Positions 12,401 to 27,400 of a stretch of DNA of 64,000 nucleotides are shown in pieces. Under the pieces are notes generated by a model. The model made no database searches. It was not told the DNA's origin and worked only from the letters and a program-made list of their open reading frames with translations. The first letter of the stretch is position 1. Each line of letters opens with the position of its first letter. Origin of the DNA: Ciona savignyi (Eukaryota; Chordata; Ascidiacea; Phlebobranchia; Cionidae); NCBI GenBank assembly GCA_000149265.1, contig CH003364.1:2392359-2456358 (forward strand), read 5' to 3'. Both the position numbers and the translations under genes were made by a program.

Positions 12401-15400
12401 TAATCAAGGTAGTAACAAACTAATTACTCCACTAGGCAAGGGTTTAGCAGCCCATTGGTTTTAAGATGAGTTTCATTCATGCCTTCAAACGCATTTTAAC
12501 GTTGTTTGTTTTTCTAATTCGTCCCCCTACCCTCCACGCATACAGAGCGTGTCCGACCAGCCAATTGAGCCTTTGATCTTGCCTTATCTTTTGTCTTAAA
12601 TTAGCCCAAGCTGCTTATTTGCTATACCATTGCCCGATCTCCAATTCTAATTATCAGGTAAAAATTCCCGAGAAAAATCATAATAAATGGATCTGGAAAC
12701 GATAAGACGTTTTCCAGGAAAGGTTTTTATTCCGAAATTGAAATTTGTTTAACTTTGTATAGACACACTTACCCAAGGACCCACACAACAAAATAATGAA
12801 CCACACAACAAAGTTTAAATTAACGAGGTTAAATTAATAAAAGAAAATAGTACAGTGGTTAAAGTGAAACTTTTTAATTTTCCACAATATAAAACCAAAA
12901 CACAATTTCTTTTACTTTCACTGCCTGATGTATCGTTCAGTATTTGCCCATAGTTTAGGCTGTCGCGTCTGCTGCGTGCTAATATTTGTTTCCAAAGTCC
13001 AGGACTTAATGTTGAATGACGTGGAGCATCCAAACTATCTTTAAATAGTTTTGAGTCTGACGCGGTGATATATCTATGACTAAGAATAGCGACATTGTCA
13101 TTGATCAAGTCACTACAGAATTTAGATCGTATCTCTTAGTTACTGGAGGCTCATGGATACATATATGCATATGGTTTGTCGGTTTCCAAAATAATTGTGT
13201 ATGTGCGAGCACTAAATGAGTTTAGTGTTTTCTGAGTTTATTGAAACGGCCCTTTGTTTAGATTTTTGCATATTGTGCCCGTTTTTCGTTTATATATTTA
13301 AATAATCATCTCTATTTAAATCGTTTACCGTTTTGCCTTTCTTTCATGAAGATTTTTTCAATTTATGGTTATTTTTTCTTGTAGAAAAATAGGAAAACCA
13401 AAATAAACGTTAAAAACCAAGTTACGTTAACTCAGCTTGGGCCGTCATTTTAAATAACCAGCTATTCTGCATAGCCAAAGGCGTCACAATTGCCTGGTTT
13501 TGTCATAATTCAGTTACGCAAGGACAATGTTATAGAACTTCCTTGTACTTATTGCCCTGCCCTATTGAGCAAGCACAACTTTACAAGTCTTTCACGAGCA
13601 ACAATGGCCATTACCTTTCTAAGGCGTAGACCACGAGTAAATGTGAAAATTGTAAACTAGATCGAACGCCTCTTTTTATGAGGAGATAAAAATAGCTGTA
13701 GCACTTTTTGTACATTTAAATTGGTTTCATTAACAGGAAAGGGCATTTTACTGTAGGTCAATCGGTTTATATACACTTTTACCTTTCAAAAAAGGTACTT
13801 GCTCACGTTTTATGGTGGAGTAGTACACGTAAGTTTTAAATACGTTACCTGACATTAACGCGTGGGCGATTTATTCCATATATTGAAGGGCTGACATGTA
13901 ATAATAGGGGAAAAGTGGGTAAAATGGGCCACGTGGGTAAAATGGGCCCAATCCAATTTTCAATATATTTTGAAGAATAAAATTTGCTGCAAGAACCAGT
14001 GTCAGTATATCAACTTATGGAATCTCCAACCGAAGTTTGAGCGTGAAATCACCAAACTCACAATGTTTTCTGTAGTTATTTTCGGTTTGAGAAGGTCTGA
14101 ATCTAAATTTGGCAATTTTTGTTTTCTGCTAATATATAATAGGAAAAGATCAAATGCTAAAATAACTTTTACTGTAGTTAAATAGAACTATATAGCCTAG
14201 ACCTACTTTTACTGGTAGTAATAAAACTTCCTTTTTAAAGAATTTTTTATAGAGATTTTAAGTCGTATGTTGGCACCTGTCTAATATGGGCCCCCTATGT
14301 TCATTTGGTAACTAACGGGGCTAGACTTAGCATTAACAGTACTAAAGGGCTAGACTTAGAACTAACAGTCATATTATGTGTTTCACAATAAACTAAACGG
14401 GTTTTCTAAATGCTATTAATAACATGAATTGATAGTTATGCTTCCACTAAAGTAGCAAGGTGTTATTGCATTAGTATACTAGTAACTGGGTATTAAATAA
14501 AAAGTAATTGCTGTAATCCAAAGTGTTAAATTAAAAAAAAACTACATCATAAAAAGAAAAGTAATAACATTGTTTATATGGGAAGCGAATATTGATATTG
14601 TTATCTAGCGAAATGTTAATATCGAAAACGGGCCGGGGCCCATTTTAGACTGGACCCTTGTCTAAAATGGGCCACTAACGAAATATTTTTCTTTGTTGAT
14701 AAAATATATTTAACAAAAAATATTAGAAAGTTAACATGTTATGTGTGAAGACATTGGTATTAGGTGACACCACATGAAAAACTTAAGTCCAGCGGGCTTT
14801 ATATCAGTAAAAAATCCGATTTGCAACTAAAGGGCCCATTTTACCCACTCTTCCCCTACTATCCACCCACACGTTTATTCCGTTGCTTAAAGAATATTTA
14901 GGCCTACCGGTTTTAATCATCATAGAATTTTCAGTTCAATGATAAACTGGAATTGTATCTCTACTCAATCAAACACTGGGTTTTAAATCGTAACATACAC
15001 CTTCACAACGGAACCCTAGGCCTCCCCTATATATCTGTTTATTAAAAAAAGATTACGTAATTATGTGTTGGGTCAAGAATGGTTGGAATTTGATTCCAAA
15101 GCGCTTTATTTACCGCGGCTTAAAATAACATCTGTTTAATCTGTAAGCAAGGTAACTTGCTTTCCCAGTCGTTATAATTATAGCCCACGACATTCCTACA
15201 ATTCCTGCAAGAAACCAATTCTTTTAAACCAGGCATTAAAGACGCCGACTTAGGTCCACAAACATATACGACCCACATTAATAGGGCAAGACAAACAAGA
15301 GAACGACGTTAAAAATTCGGTTATTAGGCGGACTCTGGAACGTAAAATATGAGGTGCCCATTCCATGAACCAAATATTGTCACCGGTGATAATGTGTGTC

Positions 15401-18400
15401 AGAAGTTGCCACCTTTTATATTTCCTTTGCCGCTAAAACTGTGTGTATAAACACACTTGTAAATTTGTTTACCCAGCAGGTATTGATTGAGGTAAACCTG
15501 TGTATACGCCTCCGTAATTTGCGTATGTTGATTTTGGGGCTTTGCCACGGTGGAAGGCGTAACATTGTTTGTCGTTCACTGACCGTGCCCTTGTCATTCA
15601 GCTAAACGCATTTATAGTCCCTGATCTGTGGTGTGTCTGTTTTAAACGACCGGATATGTGAGCAGAGAGGCACACTTTCTCTCCGGTCAGTCGTTTTACC
15701 GGCAAATGTAAACAAATCTACCAGACATAACACATTATAATAGAGAATATTATTAGACGTTTTCAAGTAGCTAATGCCACCCAGGATGGTACGGCGGATA
15801 TTTAATATTATTTTAGCCGTAAAAACGTCACAGTCGCCGTCATAGATATTAAAAATACCGCTATTGCTGCCATTTCCTACTTTGTTGTTTTTTCATTAAA
15901 TGTGGGGTCTGATTTTGTCGATCACTCGAACACAATATTGTGTCCTTTGTAGACGTGAGAATACAAGTGTTAATCCGAGTCAGCTGACAGTTAAATGGTC
16001 CTTACGTCCACTCATTGCCAACCGAACTCGCATCACATCACATGGCATGTCCATCAAATAAAATCGACGGAAATCCCACAACTATCACAGTATTTCCTGG
16101 TGGATTATGTTATCTTTCGAAAAAAACGCGCAGAAGTCGTTCCAGAAGTAAAAAAAAACATAATCTGTTCATAAAAAAGGTTCATAGCCCTTGTTTATGC
16201 CAATTATATTGAAATGTTTGACTGCGGGTATATATATCTCCACTGTACAGCCCTCCCATAAATCTCTGCATTGCCTTTACTCAGGCTCCGTACCCGACAC
16301 ATTTACACAGAGCTCGCTCCAGACCACCCCGTATATTTGAGGGGTCGAATAGCCTATAATCTACAGCCAAATAACGGTATAAATATCGCAACACGTCAAT
16401 TTTGCCATTGAAATTTCTTTCCTATCGTGCTGAAGCTCATCGCACCTTTTCATTATTGAAAACGGTTTCCGTTCCAGTTCGATACTGGAAAATGCTTAGT
16501 TTACACAGCCAGTCCGGAATTCCGTGTTTTTCTAGCCGCCTAAGTGCTGTGTGCCTGGAACGGCACGTTCAAGGTGATTTCGATCAATACGTGAATCGGG
16601 TTGTTGTATAAGTGAAGGGTCTTATCAATCCAGATTGTGTACTTCGTCATTAAGTATTAATCATCATTACCATTTCAAACAACTCAGCGCATACCTGTAA
16701 AATCGCGTCACCCGACACCACTACACTCAGCTATATTCAGATAGTCGAGTAGATCGAATCATTTAAAATACATCGCTCGATATTAGGCTACAGGTCCAGT
16801 AACACCAGGTGGCAAGCTTGGCGAAACGATACGCAGTGCATGCTAGAAAGAGCAGCTTCATAAATCACACCGAGGCACGGTTCATTCGGTCGGTTGGATC
16901 AAGTATTGTATTCGGAACATTGAATCTGTGCACTGTCAAGTGCTTCCTATATTCGTACACGCCCCCCGGTATTTTCGTAATGTGCCGATTGCGTCGGGGA
17001 GGATTCGGGTCGTCTGTCATTGCCAATGTCGCATTGTCTTCTCGAAAACCATGACTTAGGGCTCACCTGTCGGTTCGCTCAAAATAACCGTTTGCCCCGG
17101 CTGTACCACATGTAATGGGTTACCCATGTACTAAGTGTTGTGAGTGTGTATCGGACGACGCTCGTTAACTTCCTTTAAAACTTGTTCGGCTAATCTTGCT
17201 GTATGTCTTCAATAACATCTAAATCGTCCAATTAGTTCAGCGATGACATTCCAACCAAACCACACACACCTAAGTGATGTAAGGCTACCTTATAACATAT
17301 ACCTCCATTTCCTATTGCGGTTTCGCAAACCACTATTTTGCCTGGTTAGGCTCAGGAAATTTAGACGTGCTACGGTAAAGTTATTATTATTAACTTTCCG
17401 TTTGGTGTGTAGACGACTCCTGTATACGCATGTTGTGGTCATATTGCTGCAAAATGCCAGCAGCTTCACGTAAATGACGTGCCCCGCAAGATGTACCGCA
17501 GCTCAGGATTCTCATTTCTCACTCTCGAATCGAACATCCTTCGTGTGTGGATTCTTGTGGCTTGTAAAGCTTATTGTGGAAATCCGGCCACCTCTGTTCC
17601 AACTCCGAACAGCATACAATGCGAGACTCACGCTTTCAGCCCCCGGCGCTGCTTAAACTTGTCACTGTTTACACATGCCGCTATGTAGTCGCAACACACA
17701 CACATCTGACGTGAATTGTTGCCATTCCGAAACGAAATAAACGCACGAAAATGAAGTGACTTTGTTTCCACCAAAAATCATCGACAGTCGCTCAATAAAT
17801 GTGAATTATGTCAAATACATGTGACAAACATGCTTTATACTTTACATTTTCAGTTAAGATTCGTTGCACTGTTCCAGCAATATCAAATTTGCAAATGTAC
17901 GATGTGCTCTCCAGACAATTGTTTTTCGCTATTTTGATTACGATGAGCGATAAAATACAAAATTGCGTGTATACATACTTGGCAATTTCATAGTCTCTAA
18001 CATATTGACAGAACTAAGGCGAAAGCGCGTCTTTAAGGGTTTGATTCGGATGTCCGCTGCAAGCAGGGCCTCGTTTATTACCAAAACAGGTTCGATTGTG
18101 ATTAATTCGCTACTTAGCCGTTCGCATGTCGTCAGCCATTGTCAAGATGCTCAGTGTAAAGTTAATCCCCGCTTGTACGCTGTCCCATTTGTTTATATCC
18201 CGATTATTATCCTCTTCCGCTCTTGCCAGTGATGCGCAACGATTTATTGAAAAAACAGTGTTTTCGCATTGTCGCCCAAATTTCACGCTTCACCACTGAT
18301 CGATAACCTCTGATAATTTGATTTCTCACACGAACCACCGGGTTGATTATCCGAATTAAAAACGACTATCACAGTCCATAAACCCAGTATTAATACGTGC

Positions 18401-21400
18401 TCAAATGCCGACGGGCCTTTATAAACCCGGTTAATACCACTCGTGTCTGAATGGCATCAGATCAATACACCCTCGCGTGTAAATTTGTTAACTTAAATCG
18501 GGCTTAACGCAATTAGAGAACACGACTCGACCCGAATTCTAATTGGCTCAGTTCAATCGCGGTTTCCTGGCGCACTTGACTCTTCACCGGCCGGCTGGAT
18601 GACACTGTGGACGACCCTACTCTTTAGCACAACTCCACCGTGTAAACAATCGAAAAGCATGCCGTCAAGAATATTTAAAAACAAATGATGATAGGGAAAT
18701 TATATTTTAAGTTCTTAGTTTTCCGTTTTACTTGTTTACCCACTTAGTTTGTTAATGTTTTTCGCCGTCAAGCAAATTCGTTTCGGTGGTAATCAAGTCT
18801 TGATAACTGCAAACCGCATGGATTACGCGTAAAATACCTTCCAACTCCATGTAACGATAGCCAGGTGCATGCGTCTTTAATCCCCTATTGCCTTACCAGT
18901 TCCGTTGCCTCACGCTTGAACCTTGGAAAAAAGGCAGCTCGCTTTACTCTGTCAATGTGTCATTTTTCAATGCAAAATGGTATTTTGCTTCTCGATTTCT
19001 TTGCACAGTAACCCATCAACTGGAAACCGAACAAAATTCTTTAAAAAAAACTAATGCTGCTGAAAATCAAGGTCCTCGTTTTATTTAAATTTTACGCTTT
19101 TTACAGAATTATTATGTTTTTAAATATAATATTCTAAATCGTAATAGTAAAAATTTAAATTTTGACAACTACAAACCTATTGCTGTAATATTATATTTGC
19201 CCAGGATTAACTAAAGCGGTATATTGTGTATAATTCATGAACATAACCTTTCTGTTCCGGCATATACAGTACCCAACTTGCCTATTTACTTAAAGAAGCA
19301 AATTAATAATTTATATACTTTCTTCTGTCCATCATAAAGCCATTTACTGAGGCGTTGTGGCCAAAATATAACAAAGGTCTATAACTAGCCAGTACACAGG
19401 GCAGGTATGATATAGACTTTTATTAATATAAATACGGGTTGTTCAACTGCCCTTAACATGTGTATAACTGTTGCATTATTGCAAATATGGCGCAGTTATC
19501 CAGGCGCGCCTGATCACGTTGGACAAGTTGACAGTATCTCAATCCTGGGTCGTTGACGTCTTAATTAGCGCTTGTCGATCACCTGTGTTTGTGCAAATTC
19601 TGCAGCTTAAAACGACCGCATTAGCCTTTAGATTAAAACCTGCGAGTGGCGTTGAGCTATGTCGTTGCTTTGTAGATCAAGGGTCGCATTGTTGGGCCGC
19701 TTTCGAACGCACAAATCGCGACTTTTCCAGACGGAAACCCGACTTGGCTTGCCGTCGCGCGCGACAATGCCGCTCCTGCCGTCACGTGATCGACCATGTC
19801 GTCAGAAACCGCTGAACCATGCAATAGCATTTTGTTTACGCAACCACCACTCATTCTTATGTCAGGTTATACCCGCGAGAAGTTGACACTTTGTTTCACT
19901 ACTTTTTGGAGTTCCTTGGTTGTGTATATACGTTAGTCTAAAACCACGATTATTTACTGATGTATTACCTACATTACAACCATATAAAAGCATTCTGTTA
20001 TTCTGAGACAATTTCCATATATTTTATATGTGAAATGACTGCCATATAGTCGCTGACGTTTATTGTTGGGTTGATATTTTGAAGTAACCACGAGTTGTCC
20101 TTTTTAGGACTATTTAACAAGAATTGTACGATTTATAGTTTCGAATGAAAGCTAAGATCAATTGTCCAACTTTCGAGTATTTAAGACCCGAAGCTGTCTA
20201 TCACAGTTAATGCTGTGGAATTGGAATCCAGTTATTTCTTGCTCTTCAGCTATCTACACCTAACCATACACACTGTAGTGCTTTTATTGATGTGTGGCAC
20301 GTAACGCTATATGCTTATTCAAACACCCCGTGTGTACACAAAAATAAAACGGAATGTATTTGGTCGCACCATCTCCGCGTTTGGGGCATTGCTAGATGTG
20401 ATCATCCTGAAATCCCAACACGCAGCAGTGTTTCGTTCAATGCCACTAGTTTTGATGACGTCAGGGCTGTGTTTAAAGTCGAGTATCGTTACGTTGGGTG
20501 TTGTCGAGCACCTCGCATTACTTGAGGGTTCCTTAATTCCAATACGTCACTTGAACGACCGTGACCGTATCTCTATTGTGATCTCACGGTTGCTATTGTT
20601 TGACGACAATCGAACAATCGCATGGCCCAGAGAGTGCGTACAATGCACAGCCCGCGCTACAGCACCAAAAGACAAACATAAACACGAGAAATCGAAGTAA
20701 AGCGCGAAAAATTCGCTTCTCACTCGATAAATCTCAGGAACACTTAGGAATGTTAACTAGCACTCGCATATTTCCGTTTCCTCTTGTGATTTTAACGCGA
20801 CCTTGACGGCTTAACCTATTGCCCGTTGGTTAAGCCGCTACGGCAGTTTGCAATATATAATTCCATTCATAAAAAAAACGAAGCACCTGTCCAAAGATAG
20901 CCCGATCTAACGGACGTACAACTCTTATGTTAAAGTATGCGAGTTCGTTTTACATGAAACAGTGAAATAACCCACAGCATTACAATTCGAAAAATGTCGC
21001 CCTGGCTTTCAGACTCAAGGCATTGTAACTATTATTACATTTTCCTCGAATTTAGTGTCTTTACCAAATTTGGCTGTAATTTGCGCGCAGCCTGCCATTA
21101 ATACAAGATTAACCATCTACTTTGTCCACCTCTGTCGACCCGTTGGCGCCACCGGTGTCGAGATGCGAATCAAGATTTGATGAATGATGTCATTAACTTG
21201 ATAGAAGTTCCTGCCAAGAGGAACACGCGTCGCATAGCAAGGACAGTATCTTCTTACCTTGATTTATCGCTTCCAAGTCCATTCTCGTGTCCTCGGTTCT
21301 CGGTTTCGTTGATATAGCCGCCAACTTGTTTATATAACATTGCTAAGAATGCGGCCAAAAGAAACTGTAACGTTTCCATTGCGTTTTATCGCAATCTTCT

Positions 21401-24400
21401 ATCTATTTGACAACGCTGTTAGTCTGTAATGGTTTACAAATGGTTTACGAAGTTTTACCTTTTGATATATTTTACCCCCAGTATAATATACACATAGGCA
21501 AACTAGAAGTCTTACTGTCACCTTATAAAGAATTTTAAATTAAAATTGGATTACCATAGATATATGTATTCCGTATCAATGTTTGTACTAACGATAGCAC
21601 ATGTGTATGGATGAGATAGCCTGGTAGTCCATTGCCCCCATACGTTATTTTCACCAGTTGAATGGCCTGATTTACTGTTCACTTTTTAACGACTCACACC
21701 AACATTCGCTGCATTAGTTACATTCCGTCACCGGGTTTAACATCGTACAAAGGGCCACAAAATTGGTTTTCTTCTGACCAACTTTGATAAACTCCCATCG
21801 TCGTAAGTTTATGTCATTATACGACACAATAGCATTTACGGATTAGTTTGGCGTATTTGAACACTGTCAATTTACGACAGGTCGTGGCGTTTAAGATCCG
21901 TTCAAAATCTACTTAACCCTTTAATCGGTCTTCACAAACGGTATTAATATCGACTTTCATTCGTCGATAACGTAAGAATTTTAAATGTCATTTAGTTTAA
22001 AACACTCGGCAGCAATTTGTTTGAGTATCTTACAACAATTATGAAAAGTATATAGCATATACGCAAACTTTATTTCTCTAAACTTAAACCCCTTTCTACT
22101 CTTTCTTTTATGTACTATTCGTAGAATAATACGGTTAATTTTTTTTTTATTTGAGCTATACGTAGTTCGACTAAGTTGCTGATAAATTTATGAGGGAGGT
22201 TAATTAAGTGTGGATTGATGTATTGCATAAGTAAAACCAAAGCATAAATCTATTATTCCAGAGGACCTTAGTAATATCACCCAGTCATCTATTTTTGCTT
22301 ACTGTTAATAGGCGCTAAAGTATTTTTACTTAAAAATTATACCTATACTTTAAAAAGTTATTTACCAATAATGACCTTCGCGTAAAGTTTACTTCAATAT
22401 GTTAATTTAACGTTTTCCCTTAACCTTTTAACGCGAATGTTTACAAATTTTGTCCCTTGTTGGTATGCAAATTATGCTAAAGTAATGCGGCACACCCGTA
22501 ACCGCGTATTGGTAAACAAAGTATTGTGTCTGTTATAACTTGCACCATTGCTTCCTGCATGCCTGTAATTTGCCGATTTCTGTCGCGGAATGTAGTAACA
22601 TTTCTGTAGGCCAACCATCCAAATATTATATCGCATAGAAATCAAATTCCTGACGATTTTGAAATGTTTTTAGCTTTGCACGACTATTTGCAGTTGGCTT
22701 ATAGCCAATACATATTATATGACAATCACGCGAGTATGGAATTATATATCTTTCCAGAGTAAAATTAATTTGACTTGTAGTTCATAATTAAGTCTCTTAT
22801 ATTTACTAGAGTATTCGTTTACCATCTTGGGCAAGTAGATTTCATAATAGATATCATAACTGTGGTAGTCATTTCTAATAAATTACAAGGCAGTTGACTG
22901 AGGCAAATTTTTCTCATCGCTATTCGCTTGAAGTGACATTTGAAGTGTAACTTTAGGAGTTTACTCAAATGTTTTTGATCAATGATAATTATAACTGGCT
23001 TATTTAGGGTATCATAACTCAGTAATGCTCTTCTATATATATGGACTGAGGCAGTGTTACCATGCCGACCTTATCACAGTGACCTACTGTGCTGAACCCA
23101 TGACACCATTTACTACCCCCGGGACCCTAACTTCACCCCTAGCCTAAAATAGCGTGCGACTAGGTGATTTAGGGGTTCGTCTGTACCCCGAAACAAGCCG
23201 CACGCGCTAGGGGTTATAGCCGAAAATTGGGTTAAATAAGCTTCTTATAAATACTTGGATCCTGTCTAAAAGTATTTTACCGCGTTTCGTGTTGATGTGG
23301 TATACCATTTTTATTAAATATGTTTAAGTGATTTAAAGCCCGAATTTACCATCAATGTTCTCCTTTTTTAAATTAAAATTATTAATTAGCATGGAAACCG
23401 GAAACAACCTCAACCCCCAGTATGTAATGAAAATACAGTAATACATTGTCACTTTTCAGAACTAAATTTTGGAATAAATATTCTCAAATATCGAACGCTA
23501 GTAACCAAGAAAAGTTTAGTTCACAGTGAAAGGCAGATAAATAATGAACAACAAGTCAGTCGGTAATGGACATCGCAATGTGCTCAAATTTCCGTTTATC
23601 ATTGGAGAGTTGGTATGCTAAAAAAAGTGGCCGAAAAAAATGTTCGTACATGGTATGTTCCACAAAGAGCGCTTAAAACACGCGAAGTGGTTAAAAGCCG
23701 ATCGACTGCGTTATCGATGACGTAGGTGCCGCAATGCAGTCTCCTTTGCAGTGTTTTTCACTAAGCAAGGTTGTTTGTTTGCAAGCACGCAGTTTTCCGC
23801 TAATTATCCGCCACTTTAGCGCTTCAGCCCGCGTATCTTTTATCTGTACATCCATGCTAGAGTGTGGTAGCTGTATACCAAATTAGGTAGGACCGTACGA
23901 CTGTCATATTTAACTAGTAATTTGTTACTTGTGTTAAATGTTACAGTACAATATACTATTTTTAAAACAATCATTTTTGGTATGTTATAGCTGTTACGGC
24001 TTCGCATGTTTATAAACAAATGTTCCTGATCATCTATTTTTGGTCGCTGTGAATTTGACGGATTTACCTCGAACGGCATCTTATACCCACACGCGATAAT
24101 TGCCGTTGTACCCGTATATGGTGTCGTCCAGTACCGGTTGAACCTTTCTTACCGAGCATATGCATTTGCCGAATGCTTATAAAGGCTGTGTGGCAATTTG
24201 TCCCCCATTCGTGCGCTTTGTTTTATTAGCCCCCTGTTTAAATGGGCCGTAACAACTTCACTAAGTGGGGATAAGCCACGGAACTCTTTCCGGTAATTTT
24301 GAAGGCGAAATTTTCTAAAACAGAAATTAGCTCGTTGCTCTTATATTGAACCGTTTAAACTATCTGAAATAATAGCATTCACTGACAAATAAAAGTTAAA

Positions 24401-27400
24401 GATAGCGGGTGCCTTCTTATGTTATTTATAGAGTATAAATACAAAAGTAAATTGATGCTTTTGTATTAAAAACAAACGAGGGCTGATAAAAATCTGCGGG
24501 TTTCTTGAATTGTGAGCTCAGCATTAGTCAGGTGCACTTCACTTGTTTTGTGCATTACAGAGTGGTTCTTTGTTCTAGTTACACCAATAAGCGTCGAGTT
24601 TCCCCGACTTCAAAGCGCTGCTTCTTGCAATGAGCAGTTTCGCCACGCTAAACCACAACGGTACATGATAACTGCAGATCAGCACATTTAACCGTTTTAA
24701 CGTATTGAATACAGCGCCGACGAAAAATGCAACTGATTTTACGTTATTTTGTAATTTATGGACAAGCTCAATACTTGCCACAATTTTCTAATTACTCGGA
24801 TAAGAATAAAACGTGAAAAAATATTAATTGGTGTGAAAACAGCCTAACTTACCCCTAGGCTACAAGAAAGGTGTAGATCACACGCAATGTTTCCTATAAA
24901 ATCTACCAGTCATAGAAGGCTCATGGAAATGTTTATGTTAAATTTGGTTAACCTTTAAATCACTCAGAAGTAATGTGTATTGTCATGCGGTTTAACAATT
25001 TAGATAATTCCGTGTTGCGTTTTATCGTTTCAAAAATTGGCAGCCAAAAATCGTATTACCACCTCTCGCGTCATTCGGTTTTTATTAATGGACCGCAGTC
25101 TATATGCGCGCGCACCGTAAACAGGTCGTTACTGCTTGCAAATTTTACCAAGCTGCCATATATGTCCCGGTACATGCGATCACGTACCCATTCCCGCACC
25201 AGTTCCATATATGAATTTATGCTGGAATAAAATTTCCAATTTTCGATCTATGTCGAAATACCGAGATAACGTAGGTTTTTTGATGTATTACAGCCCCAAA
25301 ATGGGAAAATCCACTCTACAAAATCCAGTGATTTCGTTTACAACATGGTGTCCATGATCAAATTTATTTAACAATTTCGTAACGACATCAATAACTCTCT
25401 TTTTAAGTCACCAAACACTGCAACTAAAGATAAGAAACTTGAAAGTAACGCCTGTTATAGGCAAAGTGTATTTATTGTAACAAAAAGTCTACCTTGGCGG
25501 ACTGTCCTTAGTTTAGTAGTTCATAATTTTGTTTCGAAAGCACCAAAGCACACGTTGACATCAAGATAAACCGCTGTCACTGAATGCATGGTTCCAAACT
25601 TTTGTCGGCGTGCGCAAATGCGCTTTATTGTGTTGTACAGTAAATGTCATGCCGTTGTGTTGATCTACATAAGGCGAAAGAGAACAGGTGGCACCTATAA
25701 ACAGGCGTCAATCGCCTTTGGTATTTGAAATTATGAATATTCATTCTACTATTTTCAATTGAGCATATGTGCAACAGACGGCTAAACCGCGTTCAGACAC
25801 GGCTAGAAATACACAAATTACGCAACCCGTTTTCCAGATGGTGTTAACGCATGAAAACTCGCTTTTTGTAACCGTAACCTTTATTCTTACCCAGTACGAG
25901 ACTTATGTTAATAGATTATCGTATTATGCTGTCACACTTGTGTCACTGTCTACCCGCCCACGCACGTCTCAATACGTATTTTTCAATTCTCTTGAGACTA
26001 AACCTCTCAATCTGACCATATTTGTACCTTTTGTAGTGTCCGGGTGACCTATACGGATAATGTTAATATTAGCGTTTACTATTTACAAATTGTGTTATCG
26101 TTATGTCTGGCACTTTCTTCCACATGTTTAAAGATAAATTGTTTTGTTCCTGTCTGTTCACAATATATCAAATACATTTCAACAAAGTCTTAGTGTTTAG
26201 TATATTTCATTTGCGCTTTATAGGCCACCGAATCTATAAATAGTTGAAATATCCGACAGTCTCTTTGGGTAATTCGTAAAGCTGGACGCGCACCGTCGAA
26301 ATACAAACTCCGTCGTCGACTGACGTCTCTTTTAAGTTATCCCATGCCAGCAGGTGCAGTTTGCGTTTCATACTTTTCTGACATGCGTTTTGGGTCTGAT
26401 ACTCGGGTTGCGTGATGCACAGACCGATACCGCAGATTGAACGCCACTTTTCGTATCTTATTACCCCCTGCACCGAGACTTGTACATGCATGACAATCAT
26501 TTTTCGCCACGTAAAATATAAAACCATCAAATGCAGAATGTTGTGATTATAAAAAAACAAAGATCTGTCGACAGGACCTTTTATATTTCGTCGTATTTTT
26601 TGCAAAAACGTTTGTTATTATTTTTTGGCTAAAATACATTATTTGTTGCAGGAAAACAAATCTCAGAAAAGCAGAAGAAACCGCGAGGTGAGTGCACGGT
26701 TTCCCGGTGTCTATTTTATGATTGCTTTGACACATGGCATTCAACATGTGCAGTTGTATAAAAATGCCTATCATCACCTCGAGTATTAGTACAGTGCCTA
26801 ACTTTTATGTCTTCAAACCCTAAAATAAAACTCAAGCCTTATAGATATTAAGGAAAAATGTTTTCAGACCCATGTGTTGAAGTGTTGTGTGGGTACGGTG
26901 CATCCTGTCAGCCCCTTGACGACGGTACTGCGACTTGCGTGTGCCCTCCAGTGTCCTGCTCCGCTTCCTCCTCGAGCGAGGACCTTCTCGCACCGATATG
27001 CGGGTCGGACGGGGTGACCTACCCCAACGAATGTCGCCTCCGAGCTGGCGAGTGCATGGCGCAGAAAAGAATTAAAATCAAGGCAACTACATCATGCGGT
27101 GAGTTCATATGGGTGTATGTGGAGTGGTACAATACTCAAATAGCGGAAAGACTTACCAGTAGGTTTTATGCCAAGACGTTTCGCAATGCAACCGAGAAAT
27201 CATGTTAAAAATGTTATAAACCACGAAGTCTTACTTCGACACACAGTTTCATTAATTTATTAAAATGTTAAAATATATCCTTTATGAGCAAGTGGATGTC
27301 TAAAAAAAACATATTTTTTTTCTCAAGTAGTAACGAAAGTACTATTTGGGTTAAAGGCGTTTTGTGCTAGAACATTTCATTCAATGTCAATCATGCTTTA

